A stretch of DNA of 64,000 nt from contig NZ_JADBEB010000001.1 in assembly GCF_014874095.1 (NCBI RefSeq), positions 4,712,001 through 4,776,000 on the forward strand. Reading direction: 5' to 3'. This document shows, one piece after another, positions 8,143-17,406 of the stretch. The number at the start of each line of letters is the position of its first letter. Position 1 is the stretch's first letter. Both the position numbers and the translations under genes were made by a program. Source of the stretch: Plantactinospora soyae. GTDB lineage: Bacteria; Actinomycetota; Actinomycetes; Mycobacteriales; Micromonosporaceae. The notes under the pieces were generated by a model. It made no database searches. It was not told where the DNA came from and worked only from the letters and a program-made list of their open reading frames with translations.

Positions 8143-8379
8143 ATGAGTCAGGCAACGGATCTGGCGGCGGCGGCCGGCAGCACCGACCCGAGGGTCGGGC
8201 TGCGAGCGGTGATGGCCCTGCGTCGGCTGTTGGAACGCCTGGAGGACGTCCAGGTCGACAACGCCCGGCGCCAGGGCTGGTCCTGGCAGGAGATCGCCGA
8301 CGTGCTGGAAGTCAGCAGGCAGGGCGTACACAAGAAGCACGCCGGACGCCCGGCGACGCGTACCCAGGGAGGTTCATGA
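8143..8379 (+). CDS. Small helix-turn-helix regulator
   Basis: A 78-residue, mostly helical protein. The HTH is at about 45-66: GWSWQEIADVLEVSRQGVHK. It belongs to the short actinobacterial regulators found directly before a Clp-N-domain gene. Its stop overlaps the next start (ATGA at 8376), so the two are translationally coupled. The twin dyads ahead of it suggest autorepression; the transcript may have almost no leader. I know no defined role for this pair; a link to protein quality control is inferred from the partner. Confidence 0.75.
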   Translation: MSQATDLAAAAGSTDPRVGLRAVMALRRLLERLEDVQVDNARRQGWSWQEIADVLEVSRQGVHKKHAGRPATRTQGGS

Positions 8380-8960
8380 TGTTCGAGCGGTTCACGGTGC
8401 AGGCGCGCGACGTGGTCCGGGGGGCCGTGGTGCAGCGCGACCGGTGGGGACACCGCAGCGTCGGCACCGAGCACCTGCTGCTCGCGCTGCTCGACGAGGA
8501 GAAGAGTTCCGTCGCCGTCCTGCTCCGACAGGCCGGCGTGGACCCCGACCGGGTGATCGCGGAGATCGACCGGAAGGTCGGTCGGGACACGGAGGAACTC
8601 GGCGACCGCGACGCGGAGGCGCTGCGGTCGATCGGCATCGACCTGGAGGCGGTGCGTTCCAAGGTCGAGGAGTCGTTCGGGGTGGGAGCGCTGGAACCGC
8701 CACCGCCCCGACGTAACCGGCGGGGACTCTTCGGTGGCTGGGAGTTCTCCAGCCCGTTCTCGCCCCGGGCCAGGAAGGTGCTGGAACTGGCCCTGCGGGA
8801 AGCGGTCCACCTCAGGCACCGGCAGATCGGCGCCGAGCACATCCTGCTCGGGCTGATCCGGGAGGGGAACGGTCTGGCCGCGCTCGTCCTCACCGAGGCG
8901 GGTCTGGACCTCGCCGAGCTGCGCCGCCGGACGATCAGCTCCCTCGACCAGGCCGCCTGA
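8376..8960 (+). CDS. Clp N-domain protein (no ATPase)
   Basis: A 194-residue protein containing two Clp-N (ClpA/ClpC R-type) repeats and no AAA+ module. The first repeat is at about 2-75 (MFERFTVQARDVVRGAVVQR, RSVGTEHLLLALLDEEKSSV); the second at about 122-190 (FSPRARKVLELALREAVHLR, RQIGAEHILLGLIREGNGLA). Between them is a Pro/Arg linker (EPPPPRRNRRG). Free-standing Clp-N proteins may act as adaptors or substrate traps for ClpC. Start could be 8376 or the next ATG at 8379. It is coupled to the HTH gene. Confidence 0.85.
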   Translation: MMFERFTVQARDVVRGAVVQRDRWGHRSVGTEHLLLALLDEEKSSVAVLLRQAGVDPDRVIAEIDRKVGRDTEELGDRDAEALRSIGIDLEAVRSKVEESFGVGALEPPPPRRNRRGLFGGWEFSSPFSPRARKVLELALREAVHLRHRQIGAEHILLGLIREGNGLAALVLTEAGLDLAELRRRTISSLDQAA

Positions 8961-9011
8961 GCGGGTACGCCGGCCCGGGGCGCCCCGGGCCGACGGCGGT
9001 ACGCGCCCGGC

Positions 9012-9524
9012 TCAGCCGGTCGACCGGGTCTGCGTCAACTGCTCGCGGAGGATGTCGGCGTGCCCGGCGTGCCGGGCGGTCTCCTCGATCATGTGCGCGT
9101 AGATCCATCGCAGCGAGACCCGGCCCAGCCGGGCCTGCGGCACCGAGTCGTCGAGGGCGAATTCGGCGGCGACCCGGCGCGACTCCGCGCACGCCTGTGC
9201 GTACTCGGCGAGCAGGCTCTCGACCGTGTCGTCCGGGCCGAGCGTCCAACTCGGGTCGCCACCGTCCACCCAACCGGAGATGTCGGCCGGGTCCCGCTGC
9301 GCCATCCGGCGCTGGAACCAGCTCCGCTCGACCACCGACAGGTGCTTGAGCAACCCGCCGAGGGTGGTCAGCGAGGGTACGAGGCGGCGCCGGGCATCCT
9401 CGTCCGACACCCCGGTGATCTTCTCGGCGAGTTCCCGGCGCTGGCAGTCGAGAAACGCCTCCCAGACCGCCCGCTCGCCGTCGGTGGACACCTGCTCCTC
9501 GCCGGTGAGCGGGGGATCGACCAT
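9012..9524 (-). CDS. DinB-superfamily protein (DUF664)
   Basis: A 170-residue four-helix protein. Recognisable elements: RRRLVPSLTTLGGLLKHLSV followed by ERSWFQRRM, the DUF664 pattern with the metal-site His in LLKHL, and RWIYAHMIEETARHAGHADI with the second and third His ligands (HMIEETARHAGH). DUF664/DinB proteins are mycothiol-dependent or metal-dependent transferases in actinomycetes; the substrate here is unknown. It is convergent with the Clp-N gene and stands alone. Confidence 0.82.
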   Translation of the reverse strand: MVDPPLTGEEQVSTDGERAVWEAFLDCQRRELAEKITGVSDEDARRRLVPSLTTLGGLLKHLSVVERSWFQRRMAQRDPADISGWVDGGDPSWTLGPDDTVESLLAEYAQACAESRRVAAEFALDDSVPQARLGRVSLRWIYAHMIEETARHAGHADILREQLTQTRSTG

Positions 9525-9636
9525 GGCCGTACTGTAGCGGTCGACGCCGGCCGGGCCGGCACTGACGGCACACCGTGCGCGCTACGTCACGCCCGTCCGG
9601 GTCGCTGACGGCGGCAAGCTGCTGCACACTGGCGCC

Positions 9637-10641
9637 GTGAAGCGGCAGCAGGAAAGCGCGAACGGTGCGACGATCAATGGCGGCGGACCCCGGTCCGCGG
9701 TGGTGGTCAACCCGGTGAAGCAGACCGACATCGACGGACTGCGCCGGACTGTGACCGACACGCTGACGGAGGCGGGCTGGCCGGAACCGGCGTGGTACAC
9801 CACGACGCCGGAGGACCCGGGGCAGGGCCAGGCACGGCGGGCCATCGAGGCCGGAGCCGAGGTGCTCTTCGTCTGCGGCGGCGACGGCACCGTGATGTCC
9901 TGCGTCGGTGCCCTGGTCGGCACCGAGGTGGCGATGGCCATCCTGCCCTCCGGCACCGGCAATCTGCTTGCCGCCAACCTGGGGCTCTCGAACGACCTCG
10001 CCGCTGGCATCGAGGTGGCCCTCGAACAGGGCCGGCGACAGATCGACGTCGGCGTCTGCGGGGATCAGTTCTTCGCGGTGATGGCCGGAATGGGCTTCGA
10101 CGCACAGATGCTCGCCGCCACCTCGGAGACCACCAAGGCCCGGGTCGGCTGGCCCGCGTACGTCGTCGGGGCGATGCGTCACCTGCGGGACCGACCGATG
10201 AAGGTGTCGATCCGGATCGACGACCAGCCACCGCGACGGCGCCGGGCCCGGACAGTCCTGGTGGCCAACGTCGGGCGGCTACAGGGCGGGGTACGCCTGC
10301 TGGCCGACGCCGAGCCGGACGACGGCTTCCTGGACGTGGCGGTGCTCACCCCACGGACCCTCAACCACTGGCTGTCGCTCGGCTGGGCGGTGCTCCGGCG
10401 CCGCGACCGGGTGCCCCGGATGGAGGTGCTGCGCGCCCGACGGGTCACGATCAGCAGCAACCGGGAGCAGGCCCGTGAGCTGGACGGCGACGTCATCCCA
10501 CCCGGCCGTTCCCTGCAGGTGGCGGTCCGCCCCGCCGCGCTCTGGCTCTGCGTACCGCAGCCGGCGACCGAACCGGACCTGTCGGTCGACGCCGACGCGG
10601 CGGCCGATCGGGGCGAACGCCGGGTGAAGGAAGCCCGATAG
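9637..10641 (+). CDS. Diacylglycerol/lipid kinase family protein (YegS-like)
   Basis: The GTG at 9637 starts a 334-residue protein with the DAGK catalytic fold. The nucleotide loop GGDGT is at 81-85, PSGTGN at 104-109, and AGMGFDAQML in the middle. The C-terminal domain carries VANVGRLQGGVRLLADAEPD and ARELDGDV, as in the family. Such enzymes phosphorylate diacylglycerol or sphingoid-like lipids at the inner membrane face. The next genes (BrkB-like, tandem PAP2) make a lipid-phosphate or undecaprenyl-phosphate context plausible. Confidence 0.85.
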   Translation: MKRQQESANGATINGGGPRSAVVVNPVKQTDIDGLRRTVTDTLTEAGWPEPAWYTTTPEDPGQGQARRAIEAGAEVLFVCGGDGTVMSCVGALVGTEVAMAILPSGTGNLLAANLGLSNDLAAGIEVALEQGRRQIDVGVCGDQFFAVMAGMGFDAQMLAATSETTKARVGWPAYVVGAMRHLRDRPMKVSIRIDDQPPRRRRARTVLVANVGRLQGGVRLLADAEPDDGFLDVAVLTPRTLNHWLSLGWAVLRRRDRVPRMEVLRARRVTISSNREQARELDGDVIPPGRSLQVAVRPAALWLCVPQPATEPDLSVDADAAADRGERRVKEAR

Positions 10642-10646
10642 ATTTC

Positions 10647-10745
10647 CGGGTGCGGGCGGGTGCGGGCGGGTGCGGGCGGGTGCGGGTGCGGCCTGGGTGC
10701 GGGTGCGGTTCGGCTGCGGTTCGGCTGCGGTTTTGGGTGCGGTTT
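10647..10745 (+). repeat. Short tandem repeats between the kinase and YihY genes
   Basis: Three exact copies of TGCGGGCGGG (10651-10680) run into TGCGGGTGCGG variants, then two copies of an 11-bp CGGTTCGGCTG unit (about 10706-10727). The whole is pyrimidine-poor on the plus strand and G-rich enough for G-quadruplex formation. No gene is encoded here. Confidence 0.8.
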
Positions 10746-10774
10746 CGGGAGCAAGCAAGGCGAGGTAGGGCACG

Positions 10775-11875
10775 GTGAGTAGCACCAAACTGGTTCCGGA
10801 GACCCGGCTGATGGCCGACGAGGAACTCTCCGCCGACGACGCCTGGCACGCGCTGCGCCGGCACGGCGGCTGGCACCTGCTCCGGGACGCCTTCATCCGG
10901 TTCCGGTACGGCGACGCGTTCAGCCACTCCCGGGCGCTCGCCCTCCAACTCTGTCTCGCCGTGGTGCCGTTCCTGATCGCCCTGTCCGGTCTGATCAGCG
11001 ATCTCGGCGTGGACGAGGGCGGTCTGGTGGTCGCCGACACCGTCATCGCGCTGACCCCGGGGGCGAGCGACGCCGTCGTCAAGGACCTGCTCGTCGACTC
11101 GGAGCAGACCGAGGACGCCGGGGAGCTGGCGCTGACGCTCGGCCTGCTGACCGGTTTCTTCGCGCTGAGCACGACGATGGCCCAGGTCGAGCGGGGCGCG
11201 AACCGGATCTACGGGGTGGAGCGGGACCGGCCGGCGCTGCGGAAGTACCTCCGGGCCGGCACTCTCGCGCTGCTGGCCGGGGCACCGGCACTGGCCGGCT
11301 TCTTCATCCTGGTCGGCGGCGGCGCGCTCGGCGACTCGGTCCGGGAGCACTACGACTGGTGGGGCCCGCGCACCGACCTCGCCTGGGAGGTCCTGCGCTG
11401 GCCGCTGAGTCTCGTCCTGACCGTCTTCGCGGTAGCGGTGCTGTTCCGGCACGCACCGCGCCGCCGCCAGCCGGGAGTCTCCTGGCTGCTGTTCGGGGCG
11501 GGCTTCACCACCGCGCTGTGGTGGCTGGCCAGTGTCCTGCTCGCCGCGTACGTCAGCTACAGCGACGCCTTCGACGCCACCTACGGCGCACTGACCGGAA
11601 TGATGGCGCTGCTGCTCTGGGCCAACCTGACCGGGATCGCGCTCTTCGGCGGCCTGGCCTTCGCCGCCCAGTTGGAGGCGCTGCGGCTCGGCGAACACGA
11701 GCCCGCCGAGCCGGACCGCTGGGAGCCGGACCACGCGGACCAGGGCCCGACGGACATGGCCGACATCGATCCCGAGGGCACCCTCGGCCGGGCCGTGCCC
11801 GCCCCCCGCGGCGACGACGAACGGCTGCCGGACGCGGTCGGGACGGGCGGGAGCGGGGAGCCCCGCGACGGCTGA
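10775..11875 (+). CDS. YihY/virulence factor BrkB family inner-membrane protein
   Basis: A 366-residue protein from GTG 10775 (GAGGTAGGG upstream). A cytoplasmic N-terminus with WHLLRDAFIRFRYGDAFSHS is followed by six predicted helices (LALQLCLAVVPFLIALSG, LTLGLLTGFFALSTTMAQVE, LLAGAPALAGFFILVGGGAL, LVLTVFAVAVLFRHAPRRRQ, LFGAGFTTALWWLASVLLAA, MMALLLWANLTGIALFGGLA). The motif NRIYGVERDRPALRKYLRA is typical of the family. An acidic, disordered tail of about 60 residues ends it. The family is called ribonuclease BN by mistake; members are envelope transporters or flippases of uncertain substrate. Confidence 0.88.
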   Translation: MSSTKLVPETRLMADEELSADDAWHALRRHGGWHLLRDAFIRFRYGDAFSHSRALALQLCLAVVPFLIALSGLISDLGVDEGGLVVADTVIALTPGASDAVVKDLLVDSEQTEDAGELALTLGLLTGFFALSTTMAQVERGANRIYGVERDRPALRKYLRAGTLALLAGAPALAGFFILVGGGALGDSVREHYDWWGPRTDLAWEVLRWPLSLVLTVFAVAVLFRHAPRRRQPGVSWLLFGAGFTTALWWLASVLLAAYVSYSDAFDATYGALTGMMALLLWANLTGIALFGGLAFAAQLEALRLGEHEPAEPDRWEPDHADQGPTDMADIDPEGTLGRAVPAPRGDDERLPDAVGTGGSGEPRDG

Positions 11876-11937
11876 CGGGTGTACGCGGTCCGCGCGGCGG
11901 GTACCGGGCAGTCCAGACGCGAGAAGGGAGCTCTGGC

Positions 11938-13488
11938 GTGGCCACGGTCAGCGAAGTGTTGCGACGACCCCTCGGGCATTTCGCGGAGCGGAGCCTGGCG
12001 GGGTTCGCCGTCGTCGCCGGTACCGGCGTCGGGTTCGGGATCCTGCTGATGCTGGTGCGGTTCCACTGGGAGCCGCTGTACCGGGCCGACCACGAGACCG
12101 CCGCCTGGTTCAACGAGCTGGTCTCGTCGTACGACGGGCTGGTCACCGTGCTCCAGGCGGTCAGCTCGCTGGGCGGCCGGCCGATCATGATGTGGCTGGT
12201 CACCATCGCGGTGGTGGGCCTGCTGATCCGTCGGCAGGGCCGGCTCGCCTTCTATCTGATCGTGACCGGGGTCGGGGCGCTGATGCTCGACCCCTCGCTG
12301 AAGGCGCTGGTCGGCCGGCTGCGTCCGGTGGTCGACATCCCGGTGGCCTCCGCGCCCGGCAACAGCTTCCCGAGCGGGCACGCCCTCGGATCGATCGTCG
12401 CCTACGGCGCGCTGCTGCTGGTCTTCCTGCCGGCGATGCAGCGGCGGTGGCGCCGGCCGGCGATCGGCATCTTCGTCGCGGTGGTGCTGGCGGTCGGGGT
12501 GACCCGGGTGGCGCTCGGCGTGCACTACGTCTCGGACGTCCTCGCCGGCTGGCTGCTCGGCCTGGCCTGGCTGGGCGTGACCGCGTACGCCTTCCGGTTG
12601 TGGCGTCGTGAGCGGGGCCGGCCGGCCCGGCCGCTGGGGGAGGGGCTGGAGCCGGAGGCGGGTCGGGAGATCGCGCCCGCGCCGGCCGAGGAACACGTGC
12701 TGCCGCATCCCCGGGCCGCCGTCGCCGAGGTGCTCACCGGCTGGGTGCTGGTCTTCGGCGCGCTGTACGCCTTCGGCATGCTGGTCAGCTACTACGTCGA
12801 CGGCAGCTTCGTCGACACGCTCGACCACCGGGTGCCGGAATGGTTCGCCGCGCATCGGAGCGACCTGCTCAACGACGTCAGCTACTGGGCGAGCAAGGCC
12901 GGCGACACCCACGCCATCCTGCTGGTCTCACTGGTCTTCTGCCCGCTCGCGCTCGCGTTCTGGCGGCGCTGGCGGCCGGTGCTGTTCCTCGCGCTGACCA
13001 TGTTCGGCGAACTCACCCTCTTCCTCGCCTCCGCCCGCGCGGTGGACCGGCCCCGCCCCGAGGTGCCGCACCTGGACGGCCCGCTGCCGACCGCGTCGTT
13101 CCCGTCCGGGCACATCGCGGCCACCATGTGCCTCTGGGCGGCGATCGCGCTGCTGGTGATGCCGCGTACCGACAGGTGGTGGCGATGGCTGACCGTCGTC
13201 GCGGCGGTCGTGATGCCGCTCGCGGTGGCGGCCTCCCGGATGTACCGGGGCATGCACCATCCGAGTGACTTCGCCGGCGCCATGCTGCTGACGATCGCCT
13301 GGATCGGCGTCCTCTGGCTGGTCCTACGCCCGAACGAGGAACTGCGGGCGGACGACGGCCGGCGGGCGGATACCGGGAGCCAGGAGGAAGCGACGGACCC
13401 GACGTCGCCTGAGCGTACGACGCCGCAAAGGCCGGCCGAGCTGGACCAGCTCGACGACGAACTCGCCCGCGCCGCCCGGTCCGACTGA
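11938..13488 (+). CDS. Membrane protein with two PAP2 phosphatase domains
   Basis: The GTG at 11938 (GGGAG upstream) gives 516 residues. Domain one has KALVGRLRP (122-130), PSGH (145-148) and RVALGVHYVSD (190-200), all three PAP2 catalytic motifs. Domain two has AVDRPRP (about 367-373), PSGH (389-392) and SRMYRGMHHPSD (433-444); the first motif lacks its Lys. Each domain has about six helices, and a polar linker of about 45 residues joins them. PAP2 enzymes dephosphorylate lipid phosphates such as undecaprenyl diphosphate or phosphatidic acid outside the membrane. A duplicated arrangement is uncommon. Confidence 0.88.
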   Translation: MATVSEVLRRPLGHFAERSLAGFAVVAGTGVGFGILLMLVRFHWEPLYRADHETAAWFNELVSSYDGLVTVLQAVSSLGGRPIMMWLVTIAVVGLLIRRQGRLAFYLIVTGVGALMLDPSLKALVGRLRPVVDIPVASAPGNSFPSGHALGSIVAYGALLLVFLPAMQRRWRRPAIGIFVAVVLAVGVTRVALGVHYVSDVLAGWLLGLAWLGVTAYAFRLWRRERGRPARPLGEGLEPEAGREIAPAPAEEHVLPHPRAAVAEVLTGWVLVFGALYAFGMLVSYYVDGSFVDTLDHRVPEWFAAHRSDLLNDVSYWASKAGDTHAILLVSLVFCPLALAFWRRWRPVLFLALTMFGELTLFLASARAVDRPRPEVPHLDGPLPTASFPSGHIAATMCLWAAIALLVMPRTDRWWRWLTVVAAVVMPLAVAASRMYRGMHHPSDFAGAMLLTIAWIGVLWLVLRPNEELRADDGRRADTGSQEEATDPTSPERTTPQRPAELDQLDDELARAARSD

Positions 13489-13525
13489 GACCCGGACGCC
13501 GGGCCGGGAAGGGGGTGGGCGCCGG

Positions 13526-14347
13526 TTGCGGATGATGACGTACAACATCAAGAACGGTGGGCTGGACGGCACCGATCCGAGCCGCCTCGACCGGATTCTC
13601 GAGGTCGTCGCCGAACAGCGGCCCGACGTACTGGCGTTGCAGGAACTTCGCGGCCTCCGCCGGAACCACCGCCGGCTCGACTCGGTCGCCCGGCGGCTCG
13701 GGATGCGGCCGTACCTGGCCGGCGGATGGTTCGGCCAACCGGTGGCGGTGCTGGTCCGCCCGCCCGGCCGGGTCGACCTGGCGAGACCGGTGCCCCGCCC
13801 GTTCCACCACGGCGCACAACGGGTGGTGCTCGAGACGGACCGGGGGCCGTTGACGGTGCTCAGTACCCATCTGGATCCGTACTCCGGGCGGCGCCGGCTG
13901 CGCGAGGCCGGCTGGCTGGTCGCGGGGGCGCGCCGGGCCGGGCCGGACCGCCGGCCGCTGCCGGAGCGCCTCGTGCTGCTGATGGGCGACCTGAACTCGC
14001 TCGACCCGTGGAGCCGGCACGACGAGCGGATCGCCCGGCTACGACCCGAGTACCGGGGCCGGCACCTGCTGCCCGACGGTACGACGGTGGACACCCGTAC
14101 GATCGCCGCGCTCGACCGGGCCGGCTTCCTCGACCTGTTCCGGCGGCCGGGCCTGGCGGTCCGGGACACCGTACCCACCAGCCAGGGCGGCGGGGCGGAG
14201 TTCTCCGGGATGCGACTCGACTATCTGCTTGCCACGCCGCCGCTCGCCCGGCTCGCCGGTCCGTGCCGGGTCGTCACCGGCGGTACGGCCGAATCCGCGT
14301 CCGACCACTATCCGCTGGTCGCCGACTTCGATCTGAGTTTCCGCTGA
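13526..14347 (+). CDS. Endonuclease/exonuclease/phosphatase family protein
   Basis: A 273-residue EEP-fold enzyme. Motifs in order: MTYNIKNGG (Asn at the first metal site), VLALQELRG (Glu metal ligand), LSTHLDPYSG (catalytic His), MGDLNSLDPWS (GDxN), FSGMRLDYLLATPP (R-x-DY) and ESASDHYPLVADF (SDHxP). It has no signal peptide, so it acts inside the cell on nucleic acid or a phosphoester. The start is TTG 13526 or ATG 13532/13535. It lies 37 bases after the PAP2 gene on the same strand and may share its transcript. Confidence 0.85.
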   Translation: MRMMTYNIKNGGLDGTDPSRLDRILEVVAEQRPDVLALQELRGLRRNHRRLDSVARRLGMRPYLAGGWFGQPVAVLVRPPGRVDLARPVPRPFHHGAQRVVLETDRGPLTVLSTHLDPYSGRRRLREAGWLVAGARRAGPDRRPLPERLVLLMGDLNSLDPWSRHDERIARLRPEYRGRHLLPDGTTVDTRTIAALDRAGFLDLFRRPGLAVRDTVPTSQGGGAEFSGMRLDYLLATPPLARLAGPCRVVTGGTAESASDHYPLVADFDLSFR

Positions 14348-14369
14348 GTAGCGGTGGGCGGGGGAGGGG

Positions 14370-15017
14370 TCAGGTGCCGAGCCCGACGTCGCGGGCGAGC
14401 AGGGCCGCCTGTACCCGGTCCGCCACGCCGAGCTTCGCGAAGATAGCGGAGAGCTGGTTGCGTACCGTCTTCTCGCTCAGCCCGAAGTGCCGGGCGATCC
14501 GGGCATTGGTGTCACCCAGGGCGAGACGACCGAGGATGTCCCGTTCCCGCGAGGTGAGCTGGTTGAACGGGGCGGGCAGCTCGACCGGGCCGCGATGCAG
14601 CGCGGTGAGCACCGACGGCCCGATACCCGGTCCCAGCACCACACCGCCCTGGGCGACGGTACGCAGGGCGTCGATCACCGCGTCCGGATCGGTGTCCTTG
14701 AGCACGTACCCCCGGGCGCCCGCACGGAGCGCCCGGGCCACGATCTCCTCGTCGTTGGCCATCGTCAGCATCAGGACCTTGACGTCCGGGCAGGACTGCA
14801 TGATCCGCTGGGTGGCGTCGACCCCGTCCCCGTCCGGCAGCGACACGTCCATCGCGATCACCTGGACCCGGTTGGTGACGGCGGAGGTGAGCGCCTCGGC
14901 GGTGGTCGCCGCCTCGAACACGTCGCTCACCCACGACTCGCCCTCGAGCATGGTGCGCAGGCCACGGCGCACGACCGGGTGGTCGTCGACGATGAGGATC
15001 CGTCCACCGTGCACCAT
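14370..15017 (-). CDS. NarL/FixJ-type response regulator
   Basis: From ATG 15017 the product is 215 residues, the usual NarL length; the frame stays open to 15104, but the extra 29 residues are not regulator-like. The receiver domain has DDHPVVRRGL (acidic pair), phospho-acceptor MDVSLPDGDG (Asp), MLTMAND and KDTDPDAVIDAL. The C-terminal LuxR HTH is LTSRERDILGRLALGDTNAR, then IARHFGLSEKTVRNQLSAIF. It lies directly downstream of its sensor kinase. Confidence 0.88.
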   Translation of the reverse strand: MVHGGRILIVDDHPVVRRGLRTMLEGESWVSDVFEAATTAEALTSAVTNRVQVIAMDVSLPDGDGVDATQRIMQSCPDVKVLMLTMANDEEIVARALRAGARGYVLKDTDPDAVIDALRTVAQGGVVLGPGIGPSVLTALHRGPVELPAPFNQLTSRERDILGRLALGDTNARIARHFGLSEKTVRNQLSAIFAKLGVADRVQAALLARDVGLGT

Positions 15018-15124
15018 GCTTGTCGCCCGCCTCTGCACGTACCGCCACGTCCTGGGCGGAACCGGCGTCGGCAGTGGGTCCATCCACGACGCCGGCTCAG
15101 CCATCGCGGGTTCAGCGTAGCGGG

Positions 15125-17378
15125 CTATCCGATCCGACCCGCGTCGCTGTCCGGACTCTGGCCATTACTGCCGTTGACCTGGCCGGCGGCGGCCGGCTGC
15201 GCACTTTCGCCACGCGGCTCCGGCACATCCGGTGTCGCCTCGGCCACGGAGCGGTGGGCAGTTCCCCAACACTCGTCGGCGCCGTCGAGCACCGAATCGG
15301 ACCCGCCGTCGGTGCCCGTCCGGCCGATCGTCGGTATCTCACCGGCCGGCGGGCTGGTGGTCGGGCGGTCGATAGTGGATGGGACGTTCTGTGCCGCCCC
15401 GGCGACCGCCTGGTCGGTGATCGCCGGCTGAAACGGCAGCCGGACCCGGATCGATGTACCGTGCGGGGCCCGCTCGGTGATGTCGAAGTCGCCGCCGAGT
15501 TCGGTCGCCCGTTCCCGCATGGAGTCGAGCCCGACCCCGCCCGGCCGGCGTGGACCCAACCCGACACCGTCGTCGACGATCTCCAGGGTCAGCGCGCGGT
15601 CCCGGTCGACGTTGACCCAGCAGATGCTGGCCTGCGAGTGCCGGGTCACGTTGGTCAGCGCCTCCGCGACGATCCGGTACGCGGCCACCTCGATCGCCGC
15701 CGGCAGCCCCTGCAGGTTCCCCTCAACCTGCAACCGGACCGACAGCGTCGAACTCTCGAACCGGCCGCACTCGTTGCGCAGCGCCGCCGCGAGTCCCCGG
15801 TCCAGCGCCGGCGGGCGGAGCTGGTCGACGAGCTGGCGTACCTCGGCGGTGCAGGTCTGCAGGTCCGCTGCGAGCGCGTCGAGGATCCGGCCGGTCCGGG
15901 GCTGTTCGGCGACGAGCTTGTGCGCGGCGCGTACCTGCATCGCCATCCCGGCCAGCGTCGGGCCCAACCCGTCGTGCAGGTCACGGCGCAACCGTCGCCG
16001 CTCCTCCTCCCGGGCGGTGATCAGCCGCTCCCGCGAGTCCTGCAGGTCGTGGATGAGCCGGACGGCGTCGGCCGCCACCGCCGCGTGCAGCGCCAGGTCC
16101 TTCAGCAGCTGCCGCTCGACCGGAGTGAACCGGTTGGCGGAGCTGCGGGTCGCGACGATCAACCGGCCGACCCGTTCCCCCCCGGGTGACCATGTCGAAC
16201 GACTCGACCGGTGTGTTCGCGATGCCGTGCGCGGCGAGCATCCTGGGCCCGTCGCGCCCCTCGACCTCGACCGAGACGTGCGGAACCTTCAGGGACCGGG
16301 CGATGGTCCCGGTCAGCAACGGAAGCACCGCACCCGGCTCGACCGTCCGCCCGAGCAGGTCACCGAGCCGCGCCATCACCTGGTACGGGTCGTCCCGGTC
16401 ACCGTAGAGCAGCCGGTTGACTCCACGCTGGACCCGGCCGCGAACCGGTTCGAAGGCAACCGCGATCAGCCCGGTCGCGACCAGTGACGCGTTCGACGTG
16501 TTGCCCCGCATCAGCAGGTCACGCAGCAGCGTGATCAACCCGACGAATCCGGCGATCACCAGCAGGCTCATCACCAGCCAGACGATGGTCCGGTTGATGA
16601 CCTGGTCCAGCCCGTACAGCCGGTAGCGCAGCACCGCGATGGCCATGCCGACCGGAAGCGCCACGACCATGATCACCCAGGCGCCCTTCAGGTCGATGAC
16701 CTCCAGCACGAGCCCGAGCAACAGCAGGACCGCGGAGGCGAGCAGGCAGGCCAGTTGGGCCCGGGCCTCACCATCGGCGCGGCGCCAGCGCAGTAGCAGC
16801 GAGACGAACACCCCGAGCAGACCGAGCAGGGTCACCCCGATCGCGAGGATCGCCACCAGCACGAGGATCCGGGCCCGCTGCGTGGGAGCTGCCTCGGCGA
16901 CGCTGACCAGACTGTGCGGATCGTCCAGCGCGGCGACCGCGTAGGCGAGCGCCGCGATGGCCGTGCCGCCGCCGATCAGGAAGGCGAGCGGCCGCCACCG
17001 TGGCGAGGGCAGCCGCCCGTCCGGGAACACCAGCAGGGCAAGGAAGATCAGTCCGTATGGCGGCCACCAGGCCCACTGGCTCAGCCAGGCCATCGGCAGC
17101 CAGTTGCCCCAGCTCTCCGCGAGTACGGCCATGCTCGCCGCCCCCCCGGCGGCGAGCATGAGCCGACCCACGAGGTGCCCGGGCACCCCGACCAGGACCA
17201 ACGCGCCCATCGTGGTGAACGCGACCGCGATGACCGCGATCTCACCGGTCAGTTGGACCGTGGTTTCACTGGCGTTGAGAAACTGGCCGGTCACCACGAG
17301 CGCGACCAGCGCCGCTGCCCCGACCAGTGCGCTGACCCGTCGTACGGGCCACCGTCTCGTGCTATCGGTGGACGTCAC
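15125..17378 (-). pseudogene. NarL-type sensor histidine kinase, split by a one-base frameshift
   Basis: The upstream part (GTG 17378 to about 16183) codes for eight or so membrane helices and a GAF-like region (RSLKVPHVSVEVEGRDGPRM). The downstream part (about 16176 to 15125) codes for the rest of the GAF, the HisKA_3 box (EERRRLRRDLHDGLGPTLAG, His), the N-box (AEALTNVTRHSQA) and G-boxes (VDDGVGLG, GGVGLDSMRERA). The two meet at a run of seven C (16177-16183, plus strand); six would restore one protein of about 750 residues. All catalytic parts are intact, so an assembly error or slippage is as likely as real loss. Partner: the regulator at 14370. Confidence 0.85.
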
Positions 17379-17406
17379 CCCTTCGACCCCTGCCCCAATC
17401 AGATTT

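Noticed and set aside
10493-11734. Long minus-strand frame opposite the YihY gene
   Set aside because: No motif and typical shadow composition; the plus strand holds a well-supported membrane protein.
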